A stretch of DNA of 51,970 bases. Origin: Verrucomicrobia bacterium ADurb.Bin018 (lineage in GTDB: Bacteria > Verrucomicrobiota > Kiritimatiellia > CAIQIC01 > Lenti-01). Positions within the stretch are counted from its first letter, which is position 1, and every line of letters starts with the position of its first letter. The notes beneath the pieces are model-generated. The model saw only the letters and a list, made by a program, of their open reading frames with translations, was not told where the DNA came from and ran no database searches. Positions 45,766 to 51,970 of this stretch are shown one piece after another. The DNA lies in assembly GCA_002071335.1 (NCBI GenBank), contig MWEZ01000003.1:1-51970 (forward strand), in the 5' to 3' direction. A program made the position numbers and the translations under genes.

Positions 45766-47172
45766 ATGGATCCCGTTGCCCCAGATTTTGCCGCTTCTGC
45801 CTGCCGTGGCGAGTGGCAGCCGCATCCGCCGGCGGGAATGCTGTCGGCGATTGGTGTGGATAGCCGGACTGTGGCGCGCGGCAGCCTGTTTTTCGCGCTG
45901 CCCGGCGCACGGGCGGATGGCCACGATTTTTTGGCCGATGTGGTGGCTGCGGGAGCTCATGCCGTATTGCGCGCGGATTACCCCGTGGATAAGTTGCCGA
46001 CTGGGGGGCATTTCCTGCGCGTGGACAATGTGTTGGATGCGCTGGGCCGGTTTGCCGCGGCATATCGCGCCACGCTGCCCACTCGCATGGTGGGGGTGAC
46101 GGGCAGCGTTGGCAAAACCAGCACCAAGGAAATCATTGCGGACTTGCTATGCACCTTGGGCAAAACCGGTCGCACGGTCGGCAACTATAACAACGAAATC
46201 GGCTTGCCGTTGAGCGTGGCTGCGTTGGATCGCGAGTGCCGTTTCGGGGTCATCGAGGCCGGTATCAGTCACCCCGGCGAGCTGGCTCATCTGCGCGATA
46301 TTTTGCGGCCGGACATGGCGGTGATCACCCGCATCGGCCCGGTGCACGCGGAATTTTTTGATTCCGTGCGTGACATTGCCGAAGAAAAGGCCACGCTGCT
46401 GACGGCATTGCCGGCGGATGGCTTTGCCGTGCTGGATCGCGATGATGAATTTTTCCCGATGCTGCGTGCGCGCTGTAGCGCGCCGGTCATCACTTGTTCG
46501 CTGCGCCGGCGTGAGGTGGATTACGCCGGCGACCTGCAAGAGGATGACCAACTATGGGTGTGCGAGGCCGCCACCGGCGAAACCGCGATGCTGCCGGTGC
46601 CCCCGCCGGCGTCCTACATGGCCGAAAATGTATTGCGTGCCGTGGCCGTGGCCCGGCGGTGCGGTGCAACGTGGCCGGCCATCGCGGCCGCACTGGCGCA
46701 AGTGAAACCAGTGGGAATGCGCTGGGCCGTCAGTGAGTGGCAGGACATCACCATCATCAACGATGCCTATAACGCCAATCCCATCAGTGTGCGCGCGGCG
46801 GTGCAGGCATTTGCGGCGTGGCCCGTGCGCGGCCAACGGTTTTTGGCGATAGGGCCGATGCTGGAACTGGGCCGGTTGGAAGCCACCGAACACGAGGCGC
46901 TGGGGCGGCATTTGGCCACTGGCCAGTGGGCCGGCATTGTGCTGGTGCCATGGAAAATTCACGTCGGCGCACCGGATCCGGCCACACAGGCGCTGGCGGC
47001 CGGCTTGCAGGCGGGCGGGTGGCCCGCCGAAAAAATGTGTCTGGCCCCGGATGCCGCGGCGGCGGCAACGTGGCTGCAAGGGCGTTGCCGTGCAGGCGAC
47101 GCGCTGCTCTTGAAGGCATCGCGCGGTGTGCGGATCGAAACCGTTTTGACTCATTGGCAAAAGGAAAGCTGA
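45766..47172 (+). CDS. murF: UDP-N-acetylmuramoyl-tripeptide--D-alanyl-D-alanine ligase
   Basis: A 468-residue Mur ligase. The ATP loop is VTGSVGKTSTKE (around 111-122), the central domain has NYNNEIGLPL, and the C-terminal domain starts near IINDAYNANPISV. GNYNNEIGLPL is typical of MurF rather than MurE. It adds D-Ala-D-Ala to the UDP-MurNAc tripeptide. The ATG at 45766 has a T-run instead of a ribosome site upstream. It is the first gene of the dcw segment here; murE is not next to it. mraY follows after four bases. Confidence 0.95.
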   Translation: MDPVAPDFAASACRGEWQPHPPAGMLSAIGVDSRTVARGSLFFALPGARADGHDFLADVVAAGAHAVLRADYPVDKLPTGGHFLRVDNVLDALGRFAAAYRATLPTRMVGVTGSVGKTSTKEIIADLLCTLGKTGRTVGNYNNEIGLPLSVAALDRECRFGVIEAGISHPGELAHLRDILRPDMAVITRIGPVHAEFFDSVRDIAEEKATLLTALPADGFAVLDRDDEFFPMLRARCSAPVITCSLRRREVDYAGDLQEDDQLWVCEAATGETAMLPVPPPASYMAENVLRAVAVARRCGATWPAIAAALAQVKPVGMRWAVSEWQDITIINDAYNANPISVRAAVQAFAAWPVRGQRFLAIGPMLELGRLEATEHEALGRHLATGQWAGIVLVPWKIHVGAPDPATQALAAGLQAGGWPAEKMCLAPDAAAAATWLQGRCRAGDALLLKASRGVRIETVLTHWQKES

Positions 47173-47176
47173 ACCC

Positions 47177-48340
47177 ATGTTGTATTATTTGTCGCTGCTG
47201 TCCGAGCATTACTCCCCGCTGAATTTGTTCCGCTATGTCACGTTCCGCGCCTTCATGGGGGCGGGGACGTCTTTTCTGCTGTCACTGCTGTTGGGGCGGT
47301 GGATGATCGGTCGGTTGCGTGCGTATAAAATCGGCCAGATGGTGCGTACGGATGCCGAACTGGCGGCGATTAACCACCTCGGCAAAAAAGGCACACCGAC
47401 CATGGGCGGCCTGCTGATTATTTTCACTACGGTGCTGGCGGCGCTGTTGTGGTGCCACTCGTCCAACTCGCAGGTGTGGCTGGTGCTGGCCACCATGCTG
47501 TTCATGGGTGGTGTGGGATTTGTGGATGACTGGCTCAAACTGAAAAAACGCGGCTCCGAAGGCCTGCGCGAGTGGCAGAAGCTCGCCTTGCAGGGCGTGT
47601 GGGTGGTGATTGCCTTTGTGGTGATCGAGGCGGTGCCGGCCACCCATTTTTATGCGCGGCAGTTGATGGTGCCTTTTCTGAAGACGCCGTTGTTCACGGA
47701 TATCACCGTGCCCGGCGCGCTGCTGTTCATGTTCCTGGTGCTGGTGGGCACGACCAATGCCGTCAACCTGACCGACGGACTGGACGGCTTGGCGGTGGGG
47801 TGCGTGAACTCGGTGTCGGCGGCTTACTTGGCGCTGGCCTATGTGGCGGGCAATATCGTCATGGCCACTTATCTGCAAGTGCCCGCGATTGCCGGCGCGC
47901 ATGAATTGGCGGTATTCAGCGGCTGCCTGTTGGGCGCGGGCCTCGGCTTTCTCTGGTGGAATGCCTATCCGGCCAAAGTGTTCATGGGCGACACCGGCAG
48001 CCTGGCGCTGGGGGGAACCATCGCCATGATTGCCATCCTGATCAAACAGGAACTGACGTTGTTGATCGTGGGCCTCGTGTTTGTGGCGGAGGCCGGCAGC
48101 GTAATGATCCAGCGCGCAGCATGCCGGCTCTACCGGTGGCGCACGGGCACGGGATTGGCGCAGGACCGGCGCCCCTTCCGCATGACGCCGCTGCACCACC
48201 ATTTTGAAATCATCTCGAAGGAACGCGCCAAAGCCGAAGGCCGTTCACCGGATGCCGCAGAAAATTCGGTGGTCATCCGCTTCTGGATTGTTTCGATTGT
48301 CTGCGCCCTGCTGGGCTTGGCGACGCTGAAAATACGCTGA
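47177..48340 (+). CDS. mraY: Phospho-N-acetylmuramoyl-pentapeptide transferase
   Basis: A 387-residue polytopic enzyme with about ten membrane helices. It transfers phospho-MurNAc-pentapeptide to undecaprenyl phosphate to make lipid I. Family motifs include GTPTMGGLLI, FVDDWLKL, NLTDGLDGLA with the catalytic aspartates, KVFMGDTGSLALGG and MTPLHHHFE. It is somewhat longer than E. coli MraY (360) because of loops in the middle. It lies between murF and murD with gaps of four and five bases. Confidence 0.96.
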   Translation: MLYYLSLLSEHYSPLNLFRYVTFRAFMGAGTSFLLSLLLGRWMIGRLRAYKIGQMVRTDAELAAINHLGKKGTPTMGGLLIIFTTVLAALLWCHSSNSQVWLVLATMLFMGGVGFVDDWLKLKKRGSEGLREWQKLALQGVWVVIAFVVIEAVPATHFYARQLMVPFLKTPLFTDITVPGALLFMFLVLVGTTNAVNLTDGLDGLAVGCVNSVSAAYLALAYVAGNIVMATYLQVPAIAGAHELAVFSGCLLGAGLGFLWWNAYPAKVFMGDTGSLALGGTIAMIAILIKQELTLLIVGLVFVAEAGSVMIQRAACRLYRWRTGTGLAQDRRPFRMTPLHHHFEIISKERAKAEGRSPDAAENSVVIRFWIVSIVCALLGLATLKIR

Positions 48341-48345
48341 CCGCC

Positions 48346-49665
48346 ATGCAACGCTATTCCCACGCGATGGTGTGCGGGCTGGGGGCCAGCGGGGTGGCCG
48401 CCGCGCAGTTGCTGCGCCGCGAAGGCACCACCGTCATCGCCGTGGACGAGTTTGACACCGCCGCCACGCAACACGCGGCGGAAACCCTGCGCGCGGCCGG
48501 TTGCCGCGTGGAGTTGGGTTGCGCCGCGCCACCAGAAGTAACCGTTGATGTGGCCATCGTGAGCCCCGGGCTGGCCCTGCATTCGCCGCTGTTGGTGGCG
48601 CTGCAAAAGCGCGGTATCCCGCTATTGTCCGAAATGGAGCTGGGGTGGAGCCGTCATGCCGGTCGCACGGTGGCCGTCACTGGCAGCAACGGCAAAAGCA
48701 GCGTGGTCAAAGCACTGGCGGATTGTTTCGCCGCCGCGGGCCACAAGGCTGTGCCATGCGGTAACTACGGCTTGCCGGTTTGCGAGGCGGTCATGACGGA
48801 CACCGAGTGGCTGGTGATTGAAGCCAGCTCGTTTCAATTGGAAACGTGCGCCGGTTTTCGCCCGGATATCGGCATCGTGCTGAACATTTTTCCGAATCAT
48901 TTGGACCGGCATGGCACGTTGGAAACCTATGCAAAGCTCAAGGCCCGGCTGTTGTCGCGCCAACGTGCGGGTGATGCCGCGTGGGTTCCGCCGGAGTGGG
49001 CCGCGTCATTGCGGGCGTGGTCGCAAGGACAAGGGACATGGCACACTTTCGGCACCACGACCCAAGAGGAAGTCCATTACGCCGCGCATCAGTTGGTGGC
49101 CCGCGACAGTCGTGCGTTCAACATCGCTGGTTCTTATTTTGACAATGAAGTGCTGGGCGCCAATGCTGCCGCGCTGCTGGGCGCGGCACAGGCTGCCGGT
49201 CTGCCGCCGGCGCTGGTAGCGCAGGCCTTGGTGAACTTTCAACCTCTGCCACACCGCGCCGAATTGGTGGGCGAGATCAATGGCGTGCGCTACGTCAATG
49301 ATTCCAAGGCCACCAACCTTTCCGCCATGCTGGCGGCCATCCGGATGCAGCGGGGAGCGGTCATCTTGATTGCCGGCGGCCGCCCCAAGGAAAAAGATTT
49401 TGCAGCGGCGGTGCCCCTGTTGCGCGAACGAGTCCGCCGCGTGTTGCTCATTGGCGAGGCTGCTGCTGCCATGCAGGCGGCCTGGGGCGCGCATGTGCCC
49501 TGCACGGATTGCCACACTCTCGCGCAGGCGGTGGCCGCGGCCCGGCAAACCGCCCGCCCCGGCGAGACGGTTTTGCTGGCGCCGGCCTGCACCAGCTATG
49601 ACCAATTTCGCGCCTATCCGGAGCGCGGCGAGGCCTTTCGCAAATATGTGACGGAAAAGGATTGA
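48346..49665 (+). CDS. murD: UDP-N-acetylmuramoylalanine--D-glutamate ligase
   Basis: A 439-residue Mur ligase. The N-terminal Rossmann part is VCGLGASGVAAAQLL, the ATP loop is VTGSNGKSSVVK, followed by EASSFQLE and NIFPNHLDRHG. The C-terminal domain has LPHRAELVGEINGVRYVNDSKATN, the classic MurD signature. It adds D-glutamate to UDP-MurNAc-L-Ala. It starts five bases after mraY and is part of the same transcript. Confidence 0.96.
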   Translation: MQRYSHAMVCGLGASGVAAAQLLRREGTTVIAVDEFDTAATQHAAETLRAAGCRVELGCAAPPEVTVDVAIVSPGLALHSPLLVALQKRGIPLLSEMELGWSRHAGRTVAVTGSNGKSSVVKALADCFAAAGHKAVPCGNYGLPVCEAVMTDTEWLVIEASSFQLETCAGFRPDIGIVLNIFPNHLDRHGTLETYAKLKARLLSRQRAGDAAWVPPEWAASLRAWSQGQGTWHTFGTTTQEEVHYAAHQLVARDSRAFNIAGSYFDNEVLGANAAALLGAAQAAGLPPALVAQALVNFQPLPHRAELVGEINGVRYVNDSKATNLSAMLAAIRMQRGAVILIAGGRPKEKDFAAAVPLLRERVRRVLLIGEAAAAMQAAWGAHVPCTDCHTLAQAVAAARQTARPGETVLLAPACTSYDQFRAYPERGEAFRKYVTEKD

Positions 49666-49742
49666 ATTTCCTGCGGGGGAATGCGAATAATCCCCGCGAA
49701 TCGGTGAACCATTTTGACGAAGAAACAAGAAGGAGAGGAATC

Positions 49743-50663
49743 ATGAGGGTATCGGTAGTGGCCAGTTTGATTTTGGCTGTGCATGTTGCGGTGATTGGCT
49801 CCGTGGTAATGACGCAAGGTTGCGCCAGCACCCGGCAGGGGGCTTCCACGACGCCCGCGCAAGTTGATTCTCCGCCGGTGCCGCCGTTGCCGCCCGTGGC
49901 GGTGGATATGCCGACGGTGGCGCAGCCGGTGGCGTTCCCGGTGATTCAGCCGCCCGCGCCCCCCGCGCCGCTGAAGACTTCCGTGGCCGCGGAAAATGTG
50001 TACGTGGTGAAGCCCGGTGACATTCTCTCCAAAATTGCCGCGGCGCATGGCGTCAAGACGGCTGAGTTGAAGGAACTCAACCAGATCGCTGATGCCAACA
50101 AGATTCGCGTTGGCCAGAAGCTGATTCTGCCGGATTACGCCAAGCCTTCGCAGTCGCAGCCCGCGGCCAAGGAAAGCAAGGCCGCCGCCGCGCCTGTGGC
50201 GGCTGGTGGCGACACCTATGTGGTCAAGTCCGGCGATGCGCTGTCCAAGATTGCCGCGGCGCACGGTGTGAAGGTCAAAGACCTGATGGCCGCCAACAAC
50301 ATCACCGACGCCAACAAGATTCGTGTTGGCCAAAAGTTGACGATCCCCGGCGCCAAGGCCGCGGAAAAGACGGAGAAGGCCGACAAGCCTGAAAAGACTG
50401 ACAAGCCCGCGAAACCCAAAAAGGCTGAATCGGAAGCGGAAGTCGCGCCGATCGAGCCGGTTGCCGCGTCGCCTGCCGAACCAGCTAATGTTCCGGATCA
50501 GGATAAGAGCTTGGAATATCCTGCGGCCCCCGGCGACACGATTGAAAGCATTGCCCGCTTGTTCTCCGTGCCGGTTTCGGCGATCACCAAGGCGAACAAT
50601 TTGCCGGTGGATGCCAAGCTGGAACCCGGCCAGAAATTGCTGGTTCCACAAACCAGCCCCTAA
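49743..50663 (+). CDS. LysM-repeat lipoprotein in the dcw cluster
   Basis: A 306-residue lipoprotein, start at 49743 with an AAGGAGAGG site. A signal helix ends in a QGC lipobox at C27. A proline-rich linker covers about 32-82. Three LysM domains lie at about 86-131, 158-203 and 258-303 (YVVKPGDILSKIAAAHGVK; YVVKSGDALSKIAAAHGVK; YPAAPGDTIESIARLFSVP). A K/E/A/P-rich linker separates the second and third. LysM binds the glycan of peptidoglycan, so this protein should tether the envelope or a division factor to the wall. Placement between murD and ftsW suggests a division role. A terminator follows it. Confidence 0.9.
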   Translation: MRVSVVASLILAVHVAVIGSVVMTQGCASTRQGASTTPAQVDSPPVPPLPPVAVDMPTVAQPVAFPVIQPPAPPAPLKTSVAAENVYVVKPGDILSKIAAAHGVKTAELKELNQIADANKIRVGQKLILPDYAKPSQSQPAAKESKAAAAPVAAGGDTYVVKSGDALSKIAAAHGVKVKDLMAANNITDANKIRVGQKLTIPGAKAAEKTEKADKPEKTDKPAKPKKAESEAEVAPIEPVAASPAEPANVPDQDKSLEYPAAPGDTIESIARLFSVPVSAITKANNLPVDAKLEPGQKLLVPQTSP

Positions 50664-50690
50664 AACGGCAATTCCGCGGATTTGCCAACA

Positions 50691-50719
50691 ACGCCCGGTC
50701 TGGACAGACCGGGCGTTTT
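50691..50719 (+). terminator. rho-independent terminator between the LysM gene and ftsW
   Basis: CGCCCGGTCT (50692-50701) pairs perfectly with AGACCGGGCG (50706-50715) across a GGAC loop, followed by TTTT. It lies 28 bases after the LysM-protein stop and only 20 bases before the ftsW ATG. It would end or attenuate the murF-mraY-murD-lysM transcript. Confidence 0.9.
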
Positions 50720-50738
50720 GCGCAATCAATAGCCGGGT

Positions 50739-51842
50739 ATGACATCGCGTGTGCTTTTGATTTTGGTGGTGGGGGCGCTGGTCCTGTTTGGCCTGGTGAT
50801 GCTCTTCAGCACCAGTTGGCCGCAAGGCGAAAAAATCAGCAACAACCAGTATTACTTTGTGCAGCGGCAGGCCATTTGGTTGGCGCTGGGCTTGGTGGCG
50901 GCTGTTGTCGGCTCCCGTGTGGATTATCATGTCTGGCAAAAAATCGCCTGGCCCATCATGGGCGGGGTGCTGGTGCTGCTGGCGCTGGTCTATGTGCCGG
51001 GCATCGGATTGAGCATCAAAGGCAGCCGCCGCTGGCTGCAGTTGCCGATGAAGTTGACGTTTCAACCGTCGGAGTTGGCCAAGTTTGCTGCGATCAATGC
51101 GCTGGCCTGCTGGTATGGAGCGCGCCGCCGCGGCGGGGGAACCTTTACCCGGGTGGTGGTGTTTCCCGCGTTGATTCTGGGCTCGTTTTTGCTGCTGATT
51201 TTGCCGGAGATTGATGTCGGCGCCACGGTATTGATCGGCGCCACCGGCGGCGTGATCATGCTGGTGGCGGGCGCGCCGTTCTGGCTGCTGGCTTTCGGCG
51301 TGGCGCTGGCGGCGGGCGGCTTGGGGGTTCTGATCAAATATGATCCCGTGCGCATGAGCCGCGTGCTGGCATTTTTGAATCCGGAAGAATATGCCCAGAC
51401 CGAAGCCTTCCAACTGTTGAACGCGCTCTACGCTTTCGTGGCCGGCGGTCCCACCGGGGTGGGGCTGGGCCAGAGCTTGCAAAAACAGCACTACCTGCCC
51501 GAAGCGCACACTGACTTCATTTTTGCGATCATCGGCGAAGAACTGGGCGTGGTGGCATCCCTCAGCGTGGTAGTGCTGTTTGTCATTTTGCTGTTGTGCG
51601 GTATTCGCATCAGCGGGCGCGCGCCAGATGTCAGCGGCCGGCTATTGGCTTTCGGCATCACCTTTATGATCACGTTGCAAGCAGCCATCAACATTGGCGT
51701 AGTGACCGGCTGCCTGCCGACGAAGGGTCTGCCACTGCCGTTTGTGAGCTTTGGCGGCACCAGCCTGATGGTCACGCTCTTCATGATAGGCGTGCTGCTC
51801 AACATCAGCCGCCAAGGCATCACCCGCACCCGCACAGCGTAG
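50739..51842 (+). CDS. ftsW: SEDS-family peptidoglycan glycosyltransferase FtsW
   Basis: A 367-residue polytopic protein with about ten membrane helices. SEDS signatures include IKGSRRWLQLP, FQPSELAKFA, GGPTGVGLGQS and LPEAHTDFIFAIIGEELGV, with the catalytic aspartate in HTD, and GLPLPFVSFGGTSL near the C-terminus. FtsW polymerises lipid II at the septum with its partner PBP. FtsW is preferred over RodA because of its dcw position. The ATG lies just downstream of a strong terminator and has only a weak GCCGGG ribosome site, so expression may need read-through. Confidence 0.93.
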   Translation: MTSRVLLILVVGALVLFGLVMLFSTSWPQGEKISNNQYYFVQRQAIWLALGLVAAVVGSRVDYHVWQKIAWPIMGGVLVLLALVYVPGIGLSIKGSRRWLQLPMKLTFQPSELAKFAAINALACWYGARRRGGGTFTRVVVFPALILGSFLLLILPEIDVGATVLIGATGGVIMLVAGAPFWLLAFGVALAAGGLGVLIKYDPVRMSRVLAFLNPEEYAQTEAFQLLNALYAFVAGGPTGVGLGQSLQKQHYLPEAHTDFIFAIIGEELGVVASLSVVVLFVILLLCGIRISGRAPDVSGRLLAFGITFMITLQAAINIGVVTGCLPTKGLPLPFVSFGGTSLMVTLFMIGVLLNISRQGITRTRTA

Positions 51843-51861
51843 GGGGGCAGCGTAACGGCGC

Positions 51862-51880
51862 ATCCACCCGCCCGGTGGAT
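51862..51880 (+). other. hairpin downstream of ftsW
   Basis: ATCCACC pairs with GGTGGAT around a five-base CGCCC loop. No T-tract follows, so termination is doubtful. Confidence 0.35.
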
Positions 51881-51895
51881 TATCAGGGCGAGATA

Positions 51896-51924
51896 TTGCC
51901 AAGGGGGGGAGCGACTGTTATACA
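51896..51924 (+). promoter_or_regulatory. candidate promoter upstream of the last gene
   Basis: TTGCCA (51896-51901) is followed after 17 bases by TATACA (51919-51924). The predicted start near 51931 is about three bases before an ATG at 51934, giving an almost leaderless transcript. Confidence 0.5.
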
Positions 51925-51933
51925 TAAACAAAT

Positions 51934-51970
51934 ATGGCTGGCAAAAAAGGCAAGTTGACGAACACCCGTC
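51934..51970 (+). CDS. start of a further dcw-cluster gene (3'-partial, possibly murG)
   Basis: ATG at 51934 opens MAGKKGKLTNTR before the window ends. There is no ribosome site, but a good promoter lies directly upstream. In many dcw clusters murG follows ftsW, and a short basic N-terminal arm before its first strand would fit. Twelve residues cannot prove it. Confidence 0.35.
   Translation, partial: MAGKKGKLTNTR

Overview
The window is a GC-rich bacterial chromosome segment with no plasmid, phage, IS or rRNA signature. Several traits point to the Planctomycetes-Verrucomicrobia-Chlamydiae group, most likely Kiritimatiellota, Lentisphaerota or Verrucomicrobiota. These are very large secreted proteins with thrombospondin-type Ca repeats, BspA-like leucine-rich repeats, and a C-terminal domain ending in YYRI/HYRI-x-P, plus a LysM lipoprotein gene inside a division/cell-wall (dcw) cluster. 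The placement is inference from protein style; no marker gene such as 16S is present.

Layout. 1-314: the end of a NuoB-like/group 4 hydrogenase small subunit. 314-1899: a displaced copy of the trpB 3' tail, a dispersed repeat, trpB and its promoter. 1995-5345: a TRAP transporter (dctP-dctQ-dctM) with a universal stress protein. 5372-6477: a terminator, a sigma54-type promoter, two hsp20 genes and a terminator. 6492-8959: a cytoplasmic GH13 enzyme and a four-helix/zinc-ribbon protein. 9003-10756: an SOS-type umuDC operon with a perfect palindromic operator on its promoter. 10915-30467: three giant exported proteins. They are a 2838-residue protein with both GH13 and GH57-like domains, a 1025-residue MBG-like repeat protein, and a 2012-residue subtilase with nested FN3 domains. 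psuG lies between the second and third. 30550-37766: mostly minus-strand metabolism (CodA-like amidohydrolase, MoeB/ThiF, GYF_2 membrane protein, proBA, dapF), with a plus-strand radical SAM/acylphosphatase pair. 37871-44078: galE, a small membrane protein, GspK/L/M-like type II secretion genes, and a Wzm/Wzt-type polysaccharide exporter. 44214-45673: two lipoprotein SGNH hydrolases whose catalytic blocks are in circularly permuted order. 45766-51970: murF, mraY, murD, a LysM lipoprotein gene, ftsW and the start of another gene.

How it fits together. The organism appears to take up organic acids (TRAP), to degrade alpha-glucans and protein outside the cytoplasm with giant multidomain proteins, and to make and export surface polysaccharide (GalE, Wzm/Wzt, cell-wall genes). 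The GspK/L/M genes suggest a type II-like pseudopilus machine. It could export the proteins that share the YYRI-type C-terminus, but that link is a hypothesis.

The most unusual observations are the permuted SGNH pair, the GH13/GH57 single chain, the FN3 domains with whole domains inserted in one loop, the dispersed ~80-bp repeat family, the trpB tail duplication, and the tandem palindromes upstream of the subtilase. No tRNA, rRNA or CRISPR array was recognised.
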